A DNA stretch of 64,000 bases. It comes from Robiginitalea sediminis. Lineage in GTDB: Bacteria; Bacteroidota; Bacteroidia; Flavobacteriales; Flavobacteriaceae. The translations under genes and the position numbers were made by a program. Of this stretch, positions 53,586 through 63,369 are shown in pieces; positions within the stretch are counted from its first letter, which is position 1, and each line of letters starts with the position of its first letter. The notes under the pieces were generated by a model. The model was given only the letters and a program-made list of their open reading frames with translations, had not been told where the DNA came from and searched no databases. Location of the stretch: positions 562,369 through 626,368 of the forward strand of contig NZ_NGNR01000001.1 of the NCBI RefSeq assembly GCF_002198115.1, written 5' to 3'.

Positions 53586-54449
53586 ATGGCAAACCTAAAA
53601 GAGATACGCAGCAGGATTTCATCGGTGAAATCTACTATGCAGATCACTTCCGCCATGAAAATGGTGTCTGCCGCCAAACTGAAAAAGGCCCAGGATGCCA
53701 TTACGGCCATGAGGCCTTACGCAGATAAGCTCACCGAGCTGCTGCAGAGCCTGAGCGCCAACCTGGACGTAGACGGCGGGAGCCGTTATTCCGAAGTCAG
53801 GGAGGTGAAAAAGGTCCTGGTGGTCTCCATAAGTTCCAACCGGGGACTTTGCGGGGCATTCAACGCGAATATCATCAAGCAGAGCGTTTCCCTGTTGCAG
53901 GGGAAGTACGGCAACCAGCAGGTGGACTTTGTGACCATCGGGAAAAAGGCAGCCGACATCCTGCGCAAGCGCCACACCATTGTTTCGGACCACAGCAGGG
54001 TCTTTGACGACCTTACTTTCGAAGCCGTGGCAGCCATTGCGGAAGAATTGATGAAGCGTTTTGAAGACGGGGAGTACGACCGGATTGAACTGGTGTACAA
54101 CAAGTTTAAGAACGCTGCCACCCAGATTGTGATGACCGAGCAGTTCCTGCCCATACAACCTGCGGAGGAAGCCGCTGAGATGGCTGGCGATTACATTTTT
54201 GAACCTTCCGAGGCCGAAATAGTGGAGCAGTTGATCCCGAAATCCCTGAAGACCCAGCTCTTTAAGGCCATCCGGGATTCCTTTGCCAGCGAACACGGTG
54301 CCCGGATGACGGCCATGCACAAGGCCACGGACAACGCCGCAGAGCTGCGCGACCAGCTTACCCTGACCTATAACAAGGCACGTCAGGCCGCTATTACCAA
54401 TGAGATTCTGGAGATTGTAGGCGGGGCCGAAGCTTTGGCCAACACCTGA
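53586..54449 (+). CDS. atpG: F0F1 ATP synthase subunit gamma
   Basis: 287 residues. The typical opening MANLKEIRSRISSVKSTMQI and the C-terminal signature DNAAELRDQLTLTYNKARQAAITNEIL are present. Central rotor shaft. Last gene of the operon; atpD and atpC (beta and epsilon) are not adjacent, as usual in Bacteroidota. Confidence 0.97.
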   Translation: MANLKEIRSRISSVKSTMQITSAMKMVSAAKLKKAQDAITAMRPYADKLTELLQSLSANLDVDGGSRYSEVREVKKVLVVSISSNRGLCGAFNANIIKQSVSLLQGKYGNQQVDFVTIGKKAADILRKRHTIVSDHSRVFDDLTFEAVAAIAEELMKRFEDGEYDRIELVYNKFKNAATQIVMTEQFLPIQPAEEAAEMAGDYIFEPSEAEIVEQLIPKSLKTQLFKAIRDSFASEHGARMTAMHKATDNAAELRDQLTLTYNKARQAAITNEILEIVGGAEALANT

Positions 54450-54472
54450 TATTTCCATAACCGAAATATGAG

Positions 54473-54499
54473 AACCCCGGCACTTGCCGGGGTTTTTTT
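54473..54499 (+). terminator. Intrinsic terminator of the ATP synthase operon
   Basis: Arms AACCCCGGC (54473-54481) and GCCGGGGTT (54486-54494) with loop ACTT are followed by a T-run. Confidence 0.92.
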
Positions 54500-54550
54500 A
54501 TGCGTGTAACATTTTGGCAATTCGGTATCATAAGGGCAAAACACAAAACA

Positions 54551-55393
54551 ATGAAACGTATTCTGATTTTCGTATCCCTTCTGTTTATTAATCCTGGCCT
54601 GCGCGCTCAGGACGCCCCTGCGGCTATCCATGTAGAAGTCCGGGGGACGGGGGATCCGGTGCTTTTACTTCCGGGATTCAGCTGCCCGGGGGCCGTCTGG
54701 GAAGAGACCGTCAGGGAACTGGAGCGGGATTACCAGTGCCATATCGTAACCTATGCGGGGTTCGGGGGGGCACCGCCCATAGAATTCCCCTGGCTGCCCC
54801 GTGTACGGGAGGAGCTGGAAGACTACCTTATTGCCCGCGGATTGACAAAGGCCCGTCTGGTGGGCCACAGCATGGGCGGGACCCTAGCCCTTTGGCTGGG
54901 GACTTCCCGGGAGTTGAATCTGAAAAGTATTGTAGTGGTCGATGGCTTGCCTGCCATGGGCGCCCTGATGATCCCCAACTATGACAGCGCCAAAATCGCC
55001 TATGAAAGCCCGTGGAATAAACAAATGCTGGAGATGGCCCCGAGTGCCTTCGAAGCCATGGCAACCGGCATGGCTGCCGGCATGGCCGCTGACCTGGCCC
55101 ACCAGCAACAGATTGCCCGGTGGATCCTGGAAGCAGACCGGAAAACCTATGTCTATGGGTATACGGACCTCCTGAAACTGGATTTGCGCCCGGATCTGAA
55201 CCAGATAGGGGCCCCGGTATACATCCTGGCGGCCTCCCGGCCTTTCGGGGAGGAGGTAGCCCGGAAAAACTACGTGGCCCAGTTTGAGGGGCTTGAGGAC
55301 TATACCCTGGATTTTGCACCCGATGCCGGCCATTTTATCATGTATGACCAACCGGAGTGGTTTGTGCGTACCTTACGCGATATCCTGAACTAA
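54551..55393 (+). CDS. Alpha/beta hydrolase, secreted
   Basis: 280 residues from the ATG at 54551; the frame extends to 54500 but this start gives a Sec signal peptide ending near LRAQ. The nucleophile elbow is GHSMGG with Ser107, oxyanion region LLLPGFSC near 40, and the catalytic histidine in DAGHFIM near the end. No substrate can be deduced. The sigma-factor gene starts 3 bp after the stop. Confidence 0.88.
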   Translation: MKRILIFVSLLFINPGLRAQDAPAAIHVEVRGTGDPVLLLPGFSCPGAVWEETVRELERDYQCHIVTYAGFGGAPPIEFPWLPRVREELEDYLIARGLTKARLVGHSMGGTLALWLGTSRELNLKSIVVVDGLPAMGALMIPNYDSAKIAYESPWNKQMLEMAPSAFEAMATGMAAGMAADLAHQQQIARWILEADRKTYVYGYTDLLKLDLRPDLNQIGAPVYILAASRPFGEEVARKNYVAQFEGLEDYTLDFAPDAGHFIMYDQPEWFVRTLRDILN

Positions 55394-55396
55394 GCC

Positions 55397-55903
55397 ATGC
55401 CCGAATCCGAAGCATTCGAATCCATTTACAGGGAGCACTACCCCAGGGTACGCCGGATTTGCCTGGGTTACGCCGGCGGAAATGCGAATTGGGCGCAGGA
55501 CATGGCGCAGGAAGTCTTCATCCGGGTTTGGCAAAACCTGGATGCTTTCAGGGGGGAGAGCAAGCTAAGCACCTGGATTTTCAGGATTGCCGTGAACACC
55601 TGCCTGGTTGAATTGCGCAACGCCAGGCGCGGGATGAAAACGGTTGGCCTGGAAGGTGTTCCCGTCCCGGCACCGGAGGAGTCGGACCCGGGGAAACGGG
55701 AACATCCGGACCGAATTGCGTCACTGTACAGGGCCATAGACGGGTTGCGGCCCACAAACCGGACCATAGCCCTGCTGGAGCTGGAAGGGGTTCCCCAACA
55801 GGAAATCGCTTCCATTACAGGGCTTTCTCATGCCGCGGTACGTACCCGGGTACACCGTATTAAGAATGAACTGTTGAAACTATTGAAAGATGAGTCTCTT
55901 TGA
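55397..55903 (+). CDS. ECF sigma factor (sigma-70 family)
   Basis: 168 residues. Region 2 spans about 8-72 (YREHYPRVRRICLGY, WAQDMAQEVFIRVWQNLDAF) and region 4 about 112-165 (NRTIALLELEGVPQQEIASI, AAVRTRVHRIKNEL); no region 1 or 3, so an extracytoplasmic-function sigma factor. The gene for a membrane partner overlaps its end by 14 bp. Confidence 0.93.
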   Translation: MPESEAFESIYREHYPRVRRICLGYAGGNANWAQDMAQEVFIRVWQNLDAFRGESKLSTWIFRIAVNTCLVELRNARRGMKTVGLEGVPVPAPEESDPGKREHPDRIASLYRAIDGLRPTNRTIALLELEGVPQQEIASITGLSHAAVRTRVHRIKNELLKLLKDESL

Positions 55904-56468
55904 TGATTTACAATCGGAATGGCAGGGCCAGAAGGGCCCGGAGATCCCTGAGCTGGGAACCCGGGAGGTCCGGGGAAGGCTGAAGTACCTGAAGCGGGAA
56001 GCCCGTACGACCTCCTGGATTCTGGGTGCGACAGTCCTTGGAGTAATCGGATTTTTCAGTTACCTCCAGGCTTTTTCCAGCGGGGTGGTGGTCCTGGCTA
56101 TGGGGCTAATGACAGGCAGCCTGCTGGTTCGGATTGCGCTGGAGCTCTATGGCCGCCGGCGCCTCAGGCGCATGGACCCCACCCTGCCCACAGCTGCTTT
56201 TCAGGAAAGGCTCTTTGGGTATTACCGCCACCGCAGATGGGTACACCTGGTGCTCACACCCGTGGTGCTGGTCCTGTACGGGTTGGGGTTTGCGATGTTG
56301 TTGCCGGATTTCAAGGCCAGCCTCTCCCCGGGCTTTTATACCTATATCCTCGTTTCCGGGGCGGTGTTTGCCCTGGGATTGTTCTGGCTGATTGCCTCCC
56401 AGGTCAGGCGGGAGTTTCGCCTGTTGCACTACCTGCGCCCCGCACCCGACGATGCGGAGGCAGCATAA
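55890..56468 (+). CDS. Four-helix membrane protein, probable partner of the ECF sigma factor
   Basis: 192 residues. A short cytoplasmic N-terminus (MSLFDDLQSEWQGQKG) is followed by two hydrophobic pairs, helices at about 50-66, 70-88, 122-140 and 150-170. No zinc-binding anti-sigma domain is seen. A DDLQSEW-type N-terminus occurs in many membrane proteins encoded after ECF genes in Bacteroidota, so it may be the anti-sigma factor, by inference from position and overlap. Confidence 0.6.
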   Translation: MSLFDDLQSEWQGQKGPEIPELGTREVRGRLKYLKREARTTSWILGATVLGVIGFFSYLQAFSSGVVVLAMGLMTGSLLVRIALELYGRRRLRRMDPTLPTAAFQERLFGYYRHRRWVHLVLTPVVLVLYGLGFAMLLPDFKASLSPGFYTYILVSGAVFALGLFWLIASQVRREFRLLHYLRPAPDDAEAA

Positions 56469-56500
56469 AAACAATAGGGGATTGTTCCCTTGAGCCGCGC

Positions 56501-56529
56501 TTGGCATCAATTTTGGATGTGTATCTTTG
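56501..56529 (+). promoter_or_regulatory. Full -33/-7 promoter for the downstream lipoprotein gene
   Basis: TTG (56501-56503) and TATCTTTG (56522-56529) are 18 bp apart, a close match to the Bacteroidota housekeeping promoter, 19 bp before the gene's ATG. Confidence 0.72.
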
Positions 56530-56548
56530 AACCAAGCACGATAGCCTT

Positions 56549-57073
56549 ATGAAAGCATCCAAAGGAGTACGAATAGGCCTGGCCCTGATGGTCCTCGGGG
56601 CCATGGGATGCGCTTCCCAGCGCCAGTTTACGGATACCCCTCCGTTCCGGATTTCGGAGCCCTCTGTACAGGATTGGCTCGGAGGCCGGGAAGCCTCGGG
56701 TGCCGGGACAGAATTGCGGATGCGGTGGGCCCCGGAAGACCCTGAGGCCTTCCGGCCGGATACCCTGTACTTCCGCGGAAGGGCCCTGGTGCCTGAAATC
56801 CGCGACAGTGAAACGGGGATGTGGCTGGTGGCCTCCTATAGCCGCATATCCCCCGAGAAACCCGACCGGGTCATGCACGCCGATGCCAGTCGTGAGGTGG
56901 GCAACCAACCGCCCCTGCCCCTGGAAGACCAGTCCCCCATCCCATTTAAACTGGAACGGGACCAGGCTGTTTTGGCCTATGTTCGAAAGGCAGACGGAAA
57001 GCAGTTTTATTACCGGATAACCGGCATAAAAGAGAAGCCCGTAAAGGCCATGCAGGGAAGACCGCAAGAGTAA
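56549..57073 (+). CDS. Hypothetical lipoprotein
   Basis: 174 residues, unrecognised. The signal peptide MKASKGVRIGLALMVLGAMGC ends in a lipobox with Cys21. The mature part has no motif I can name and is rich in Pro/Arg/Asp. Its own promoter separates it from the sigma-factor pair, so it may not be regulated with them. Confidence 0.6.
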   Translation: MKASKGVRIGLALMVLGAMGCASQRQFTDTPPFRISEPSVQDWLGGREASGAGTELRMRWAPEDPEAFRPDTLYFRGRALVPEIRDSETGMWLVASYSRISPEKPDRVMHADASREVGNQPPLPLEDQSPIPFKLERDQAVLAYVRKADGKQFYYRITGIKEKPVKAMQGRPQE

Positions 57074-57078
57074 CTTTG
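57071..57078 (+). promoter_or_regulatory. -7 promoter box (TAACTTTG) for the flippase-dut operon
   Basis: TAACTTTG fits TAnnTTTG, overlaps the lipoprotein stop, and lies 31-49 bp before the two candidate TTG starts of the next gene. Confidence 0.55.
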
Positions 57079-57108
57079 TGCGCGTTGGTGAATTCCCTAA
57101 TTTAGGCA

Positions 57109-58590
57109 TTGTTAACGCGCTGCTCTTTGAGGCTTTTCCAGAAACTCTTTAAGCAAACCTTTATATACGGGCTGGCCACAGTCTTACCCCGTATGCTGTC
57201 CTTCCTGCTGGTCCCCCTTTATACCGGGGTCATGCCGCCAGGGGGGTACGGAGAACTCACCCTTATTTTCACGGCTTTCGCCATTTTTAATGTGATTCTG
57301 GCCTACGGGATGGAGACCGCCTTTTTCCGGTTTTACTCCCGGGAGGAGAACAAGGAGACAGTGCTTTCCACGGCGCTGATTTCCCTGATTTGCTCCACCC
57401 TGGCTTTCTTCCTGGTTGGCGCCCTGTTGCGCACACCCCTGGCAGCCCTGATGAATATCGACACCTCCTACTTCTGGTATTTCATCATCATCCTGAGTCT
57501 GGACGCGCTGGTCATCGTGCCTTTTGCCCGCCTAAGGGCCATGGAGAAACCTGGGGTATACGCGTTTATCAAGATCGCCAATGTGGTGACCAACATTTCC
57601 TTCAACCTTTTCTTTTTGCTGGCCCTGCCCAAGCTGGCCGAACAGGACGCCGAAGGCATCTGGGGTCGGCTCTATATCTCTGATTTCCAGATTTCGTATA
57701 TCCTGATCGCCAACCTTATTGCCAGTGCCATTACCCTGCTGATCCTAAGCGGGAATTACCTGCAGCTCCGGTGGGACCTGGACCGGGCCCTGCTCAGGCG
57801 CATGCTGCGGTATGGATTGCCCGTTATGGTGGCAGGGATTGCCTTTACCATCAACGAGGTTTTTGACAAGTACCTGTTATCTGAGTTGTTACCCCTTTCT
57901 GAGGAGAGCGCGAAGGCGGAGGTAGGGAAGTACGCGGCCTGCTATAAGCTGGCCATGTTCATGACCCTTTTTGCCACGGCATTCCGGCTGGGGATAGAGC
58001 CCTTCTTTTTCAGCCATGCCAGTTCCGACAACCCCAAGCGGGCCTATGCGCAGATCACCAATTATTTTGTGGTCCTGGGGAGCGTTATATTGCTCGCGGT
58101 GGTGGTCTTTGCCGATGTATTGAAGTTCCTCTTTGTCCGGAATGAGGCGTACTGGGAAGCCATGGAAGTGGTCCCTATTGTACTGCTGGCCAGTTTCTTC
58201 CTGGGGATTTACCACAACCTCTCGGTCTGGTATAAGATTACGGACAGAACACGGTACGGGGCCGCTATTTCCATTGTAGGAGCGGTTCTGACGATTACCA
58301 TCAATGTGTTGTTCATCCCGTTGTACGGCTATTACGCCTCGGCCTGGGCCACCCTGGCGGCCTATGGCAGTATGATGGTCTTGTCCTATTGGTTTGGGCG
58401 CAAACACTATCCCATTCCGTATAACATGCGGAAAATCGGGTTTTACCTGGGGGTTTCCCTCTTGTTTTCCACCCTTTCCTTCTATGTATTTAACAGTAAC
58501 TTATATATAGGCCTCCTGCTTCTTTTCGTATTTTTGGCTTTGTTGTACCGGCTCGAAAAGGACTTGTTATTCAAACTGATAGGAAGATGA
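57109..58590 (+). CDS. Polysaccharide flippase (MOP superfamily), not in the main polysaccharide locus
   Basis: 493 residues from a TTG at 57109, or 487 from a TTG at 57127 (before [14 protein letters not shown]), which fits the family start better. About 14 membrane helices. The opening [20 protein letters not shown] and the pairing with dut are typical of Flavobacteriia. It may flip a lipid-linked peptidoglycan or polysaccharide precursor; MurJ-like function is possible but not shown. Confidence 0.82.
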   Translation: MLTRCSLRLFQKLFKQTFIYGLATVLPRMLSFLLVPLYTGVMPPGGYGELTLIFTAFAIFNVILAYGMETAFFRFYSREENKETVLSTALISLICSTLAFFLVGALLRTPLAALMNIDTSYFWYFIIILSLDALVIVPFARLRAMEKPGVYAFIKIANVVTNISFNLFFLLALPKLAEQDAEGIWGRLYISDFQISYILIANLIASAITLLILSGNYLQLRWDLDRALLRRMLRYGLPVMVAGIAFTINEVFDKYLLSELLPLSEESAKAEVGKYAACYKLAMFMTLFATAFRLGIEPFFFSHASSDNPKRAYAQITNYFVVLGSVILLAVVVFADVLKFLFVRNEAYWEAMEVVPIVLLASFFLGIYHNLSVWYKITDRTRYGAAISIVGAVLTITINVLFIPLYGYYASAWATLAAYGSMMVLSYWFGRKHYPIPYNMRKIGFYLGVSLLFSTLSFYVFNSNLYIGLLLLFVFLALLYRLEKDLLFKLIGR

Positions 58591-59024
58591 CGAAGGTAAA
58601 AGTGATCAATCGATCGGACAATGCGTTGCCCACGTACCAAACACCTCACGCTGCAGGGATGGACCTGCGTGCGCAATTGGAAGCCCCTGTGGCCCTTGCC
58701 CCGCTGGAACGAGCTATTATACCAACCGGTTTATTTATTGAACTCCCAGAGGGTTATGAGGCCCAGGTCAGGCCCCGCAGCGGCCTTGCAGCCAAGCAGG
58801 GGCTCACGGTACTGAACAGCCCCGGGACTATTGATGCAGACTACCGGGGAGAAATTGGTGTGATTCTTGTGAACCTCTCCAAGGAAACGGTTACTATTTC
58901 ACAGGGCGACCGCATTGCTCAGATGGTGGTGGCTCCCTATACCCGCATTAGCTGGGAAGATACCCAGGCCCTTACGGAGACCGAGCGCGGTGCAGGCGGG
59001 TTTGGCAGCACCGGCAGGGGATAG
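58587..59024 (+). CDS. dut: Deoxyuridine 5'-triphosphate nucleotidohydrolase
   Basis: 145 residues. All five dUTPase motifs are visible: [36 protein letters not shown] and [11 protein letters not shown] at the C-terminus. The trimeric enzyme hydrolyses dUTP to dUMP. Overlaps the flippase gene by 4 bp. Confidence 0.98.
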   Translation: MTKVKVINRSDNALPTYQTPHAAGMDLRAQLEAPVALAPLERAIIPTGLFIELPEGYEAQVRPRSGLAAKQGLTVLNSPGTIDADYRGEIGVILVNLSKETVTISQGDRIAQMVVAPYTRISWEDTQALTETERGAGGFGSTGRG

Positions 59025-59037
59025 TGAAAATCCGATT

Positions 59038-59952
59038 ATGAAGGCGTATAAACTGGCAATTCTGGCTTGGATGACCTGCATGAGTGCGGGTCCGGTCCTT
59101 TTGGGCCAGGACGAACCCAGTGCCGACCTCTTTACCGAGGCGTATACCGACACCTTCCAGGAGACTTTTTTTGAAGCCCTGAAACAAAAGGCCATTGAGA
59201 ACTACGACCGGGCCCGAGCCCTGCTTCTCAAATGCAGGGAAATGGACCCGGAGAACCCGGTGATAGACCATGAACTGGCCGTGGTGATGGCTCAGGAAAA
59301 AGCCTATGCGGCAGCAGAGGAATACGCCCTTGCCGCGGTAGTACGAAACCCGGAGCAATACTGGTACATCAAAACCCTCATGGAGATCCTTCGCGCCCAG
59401 TATAAATCCACGGAAAACGTAGGGGGCTTCCCCGGGAGCCTCGAAACGGTCCGGTACAACCTGGGCAGGTGGCACCTGGAGCAGGAAGAAGGCGGCAAGG
59501 CCCTGGAATATCTGCAGAGCCTGCCGGATACCGGCCGGGTCCTGGCCATGCGACAGCTTGCGCTCAGGCTGGAAAACGCCACGACACCCCACCCGGAAAG
59601 CCCTGCATCGGCTGTAATCCAGACACCTGAAGCCAATAGTGCCGAAGTGCTGATGATTCGCATGGAGGAAATGGAAGCTTCGGCCCAATGGAATGATTTG
59701 CTGGCGGCTGCTTCCGAAGCGACTATCCTTTATCCGCTGCAGCCCCAGGTGTTTTATTTCAAGGGGAAGGCCTTGTTGGAAAAGGGGGCTGCTGCCGAAG
59801 CGGTGGTGGAACTGGAAATGGCCGAGATGTTGCTCTTGGAGAGTGGTCCTTGGGCTACCCGTATTTACACCTCCCTGGAACGCGCCCACCGGACGTTGGG
59901 CCATGAGAAAAAAGCGGCGGAGTACGCAGCAAAAAGGAAAACAGGATTATAA
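59038..59952 (+). CDS. TPR-repeat protein, secreted
   Basis: 304 residues from the ATG at 59038 (MKAYKLAILAWMTCM); the ORF continues upstream to 58915 inside dut. A signal peptide ends near VLLGQ (residue 25). TPR-like helical repeats run from about 45 to 300 (NYDRARALLLKCREMDPENP). Family-typical position between dut and DUF4292 genes. Function unknown. Confidence 0.78.
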   Translation: MKAYKLAILAWMTCMSAGPVLLGQDEPSADLFTEAYTDTFQETFFEALKQKAIENYDRARALLLKCREMDPENPVIDHELAVVMAQEKAYAAAEEYALAAVVRNPEQYWYIKTLMEILRAQYKSTENVGGFPGSLETVRYNLGRWHLEQEEGGKALEYLQSLPDTGRVLAMRQLALRLENATTPHPESPASAVIQTPEANSAEVLMIRMEEMEASAQWNDLLAAASEATILYPLQPQVFYFKGKALLEKGAAAEAVVELEMAEMLLLESGPWATRIYTSLERAHRTLGHEKKAAEYAAKRKTGL

Positions 59953-60725
59953 TGGCTCGTATCCGCACATATGCCATGGTACTGCTCATTCTGGCTGCCG
60001 CGGTCTCCTGCCGGACCACCAAGGTACTGGGAGGGGCCAAAATAGACACGCGCCTTACCGCCCGAAATGTGATCCGCAACCACATCTCTGCCGGTACGCG
60101 CTTCGAAACCCTTCAGGGAAGGCTGGGCATCGATTACAGCGACGGGCATTCCAGCCAGAGTGTCACGGTGAGTTTCCGGATGAAGAAGGATGAAGTCATC
60201 TGGATGAGCGCCCCGCTTGGGGTGGCAAAGGTGTTGATTACCCCTACGCGGGTTTCCTTCTACAACAAGCTGGAGAATGAATTTTTCGATGGGGATTTTA
60301 CCTATCTCTCCGAACTGTTGGGGTCCGATATCGATTTCCAGAAATTGCAGAACCTCTTGCTGGGGCAGGCCGTGGTAGACCTGCGGGAGGAGAAATACGA
60401 TTTGGGCTTCAGCGAAGCGGCCTACGAATTAAAACCCCGGGCCCAGGCACGCCTCTACAAGCTGTTCTTCGAAATTGAGCCCAGCTATTTCCGCCTGGCA
60501 TCCCAACAACTCTCGCAACCGCAAAACAAACGGCTTATGGAGGTCCGGTATTCCACTTACCAGAAGGTGCAGGGGGAAATTGTGCCGGACCAGGTCCACA
60601 TTGCTGCCATAGATGAGGACCAGCGGATCGATATTGGAATTACCTACAAGCAGGTGGAGTTAAACAAGGAACTGCGCTTCCCCTACAAAATCCCCAAAGG
60701 ATATAATCCCATAACGGCAAAGTGA
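59952..60725 (+). CDS. DUF4292 lipoprotein
   Basis: 257 residues. The lipobox AAAVSC gives Cys20. The mature chain resembles the LolA-like fold of DUF4292 proteins (RFETLQGRLGIDYSDGHSSQ, FRMKKDEVIWMSAPLG). Likely an outer-membrane lipoprotein carrier or assembly factor (inference). Overlaps both neighbours by 1-4 bp. Confidence 0.82.
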   Translation: MARIRTYAMVLLILAAAVSCRTTKVLGGAKIDTRLTARNVIRNHISAGTRFETLQGRLGIDYSDGHSSQSVTVSFRMKKDEVIWMSAPLGVAKVLITPTRVSFYNKLENEFFDGDFTYLSELLGSDIDFQKLQNLLLGQAVVDLREEKYDLGFSEAAYELKPRAQARLYKLFFEIEPSYFRLASQQLSQPQNKRLMEVRYSTYQKVQGEIVPDQVHIAAIDEDQRIDIGITYKQVELNKELRFPYKIPKGYNPITAK

Positions 60726-61954
60726 ATTCGGCAAAAACCTATTTGGTGGGTATCGTCCTTGGCATGGCCCTGATGGCCGCCACGGGAGGTTATGCGCAGT
60801 CGGAGGAGCAGAAGGCCCTGGAAGCCCGCAAGGAGCAACTGGAGGGCGAGATACGGGAGATCAACAGGTTGTTGCTCGGCCAGCGGGAACAAAAGGGGAG
60901 TGTGCTGGACCAGATGGAAGCCCTGGACCAGAAAATCAACAGGCAGCAACAACTCATCCGTATCACCAACCAGCAATCCAACCTGCTTAACCGTCAAATC
61001 AACACCAACATCCGCAGCATCAGCAAACTTCGTGAAGATCTGGAGGACCTGAAGGACGACTATGCCCGGATGATCCGGAAGTCCTATGCCAACCGGTCCA
61101 AACAGCACCGGCTGTTGTTCCTCTTGTCTTCCACCAGCTGGTACCAGGCCTTTAAGCGGATGCAGTATATGAAACAGTATACCCAATTCCGCGCCAGGCA
61201 GGGGAGGGAAATCCAGGCCAAAACCGAGGAGCTGGCCCAGCTCAACCAGGACCTAACGCGCCAGCGGAAGGAAAAGGAACTGCTCATTTCCCAGAACCGA
61301 AGGGTACGGGACCAATTGCTCTCGGAGGTGCAGAAACAAAAGGACCTGCTTAAAACCATCCGGCAGAATGAAAGCGGCTACGTGGCCGAGATAGAGGCCA
61401 AGCGGCGGGAAGCACAGGCTATAGACAGGCAGATAGACAGGCTCATCCGCACCGCCATCGCCGCTTCCAACCGCGAATCCCGGGCCACCGGAGGTTCTGC
61501 CAGCCGTTTTGCGCTCACTCCTGAGGCCAGTGCACTGGCCGATAATTTCTCCTCTAATAAAGGGCGGCTCATCTGGCCTGTGGAGAAGGGTGTCAAGAAA
61601 CAGGGGTACGGGGTGTATGCCGATGCGGTCTACCCCGGGATCAAACATCAGAGCAATGGGGTGATAATAGCCACGGACCAGGGAGCGCGGGCCCGTGCTG
61701 TATTCGATGGGGAGGTGATTGCCATCCTCGCGGTACCCGGCGGAAATAAAGGGGTGCAGATCAAGCACGGGAATTACATCAGTACGTATTACAACCTCTC
61801 GGAACTCTTTGTGCGTAAGGGAGATAAGGTAAAGGCCAAGGACGAATTGGGAGAAATATATACCAATCGGTCGAACGGCCTGACCCAACTCAAGTTTTAC
61901 CTGTATCGGGATGCCACCCGTCTGAATCCGGAAGAGTGGATCTATCGTCTATAA
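60722..61954 (+). CDS. EnvC-like murein hydrolase activator (LytM domain, catalytic residues degenerate)
   Basis: 410 residues from a GTG start. Signal peptide near 1-22 (TGGYAQ), long coiled coil at about 25-215, and a LytM/M23 domain at about 280-405. The usual zinc residues are missing: the final HLHFE is LKFYLYRD, and HxxxD is not found. EnvC family members are inactive as peptidases and activate amidases, so cell-division peptidoglycan splitting is the probable role. Confidence 0.88.
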   Translation: MNSAKTYLVGIVLGMALMAATGGYAQSEEQKALEARKEQLEGEIREINRLLLGQREQKGSVLDQMEALDQKINRQQQLIRITNQQSNLLNRQINTNIRSISKLREDLEDLKDDYARMIRKSYANRSKQHRLLFLLSSTSWYQAFKRMQYMKQYTQFRARQGREIQAKTEELAQLNQDLTRQRKEKELLISQNRRVRDQLLSEVQKQKDLLKTIRQNESGYVAEIEAKRREAQAIDRQIDRLIRTAIAASNRESRATGGSASRFALTPEASALADNFSSNKGRLIWPVEKGVKKQGYGVYADAVYPGIKHQSNGVIIATDQGARARAVFDGEVIAILAVPGGNKGVQIKHGNYISTYYNLSELFVRKGDKVKAKDELGEIYTNRSNGLTQLKFYLYRDATRLNPEEWIYRL

Positions 61955-61969
61955 AAAATACCAAATAGT

Positions 61970-62800
61970 ATGATTACAAACATCCAGGGCACATTTACCT
62001 TGCACAATGGGGTACAGATGCCCTATCTGGGCCTGGGCGTTTACCTTTCGGAAGAAGGCAAGGAAGTGGAACAGGCGGTGCATTGGGCACTCGAAACCGG
62101 CTACCGCAATATTGACACTGCCAGCTTTTATGGGAACGAAGCCGGGGTGGGTCGCGCTGTCCGCCATAGCGGGCTGCCCCGGGAGGAGGTATTTGTCACC
62201 AGTAAGGTCTGGAATTCGGACCAGGGGTATGACACCACCCTGCAGGCGTTTGAACGGAGTATGGCGCTCCTGGGGTTGGACGTTATGGACTTATACCTGG
62301 TGCACTGGCCGGTGGCCGGAAAGTACAAGGATACCTGGAGGGCCCTTGAAACCCTTTACGAACAGGGAAAGGTCCGGGCCATTGGGATCAGCAATTTTTT
62401 AAGGCACCAGCTGGAGGACTTGCTGGAGGGGGCACGTATCCGCCCTATGGTAAACCAGATGGAATTCCATCCGTATCTGGTTCAGCAGGACCTCCTGGAT
62501 TTCTGCAAGAGCCAACAGATTCAATACCAGGCCTGGTCTCCCCTGATGCAGGGGAATGTTTTCCAGCTACCGGAACTAAAACGAATTGCCGGCACCTACG
62601 GGAAAAGTATTGCCCAGCTGGTCTTGCGGTGGAATTTACAGAAGGGCGTGGCCACCATTCCTAAATCCTCCAAAGAAACGCGCATCCGCTCCAATGCGGA
62701 CCTTTTCGATTTTGAAATTTCCCAGGGGGATATGGCCGCTATCGACGCCCTGGACCGGCATCAGCGGTTCGGGCCGGACCCGGACATTTTCGACTTTTAG
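61970..62800 (+). CDS. Aldo/keto reductase
   Basis: 276 residues. The family active site is visible: NIDTASFYGNE (Asp/Tyr), VTSKVW (Lys) and YLVHWPVAGK (His); the C-terminus has IPKSSKETRIRSNADLF for NADP. Substrate unknown. The stop overlaps the stop of the convergent thioesterase gene by 3 bp. Confidence 0.95.
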   Translation: MITNIQGTFTLHNGVQMPYLGLGVYLSEEGKEVEQAVHWALETGYRNIDTASFYGNEAGVGRAVRHSGLPREEVFVTSKVWNSDQGYDTTLQAFERSMALLGLDVMDLYLVHWPVAGKYKDTWRALETLYEQGKVRAIGISNFLRHQLEDLLEGARIRPMVNQMEFHPYLVQQDLLDFCKSQQIQYQAWSPLMQGNVFQLPELKRIAGTYGKSIAQLVLRWNLQKGVATIPKSSKETRIRSNADLFDFEISQGDMAAIDALDRHQRFGPDPDIFDF

Positions 62801-63315
62801 GCATCGCCCATAAAAAGCGCTTTAAGCTCGGTGGCGTCGTGGGGTTTCATTTTCCCTGCCAACACCAGGCTCAGCTGTTTGCGCCTCAGGGCGGCTTCGT
62901 ACCGCTCCTGTTCCAATTTGGTTTCTGGTCGGATGGGGGGGACTTCGGTAGGGATCCCTGTATCGTCTACGGCCACAAAGGTATAAATGGCCTCGTTGGC
63001 TTTGGTGCGCTCCCCGCTGAAGCGGTCTTCGATCCAAACATCGATGAAAACCTCCATAGAGGTGCGGAACGCCCGGGAAAGGGCTGCTTCCACGGTGACT
63101 ACGCTCCCCAGGGGGACCGAACGGTTGAAGGCCACATGGTTAACGGAGGCCGTAACGGTAATCCTCCGGCTGTGGCGCCTTGCCGCAATGCTGGCGGCTC
63201 GGTCCATTCGCGCCAGGAGCTCTCCCCCGAACAGGTTGTTAAGGGGGTTGGTTTCGCTGGGCAACACCAGATCCGTCATCACGGTTCGGGATTCACTGGG
63301 CGTTTTGGCTTTCAT
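62797..63315 (-). CDS. Acyl-CoA thioesterase (hotdog fold)
   Basis: 172 residues from the ATG at 63315; an in-frame start at 63333 would add six. Hotdog motifs are NPLNNLFGGELLARMDRAAS and NHVAFNRSVPLGSVV, then FIDVWIEDRFSGERTKANEA. Hydrolyses acyl-CoA; chain specificity unknown. Confidence 0.9.
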   Translation of the reverse strand: MKAKTPSESRTVMTDLVLPSETNPLNNLFGGELLARMDRAASIAARRHSRRITVTASVNHVAFNRSVPLGSVVTVEAALSRAFRTSMEVFIDVWIEDRFSGERTKANEAIYTFVAVDDTGIPTEVPPIRPETKLEQERYEAALRRKQLSLVLAGKMKPHDATELKALFMGDA

Positions 63316-63369
63316 GGATGTGATTTTCTGCAAAGATAGGCCAGTCGGGGTAACCGGGGAAGAGAAGGG

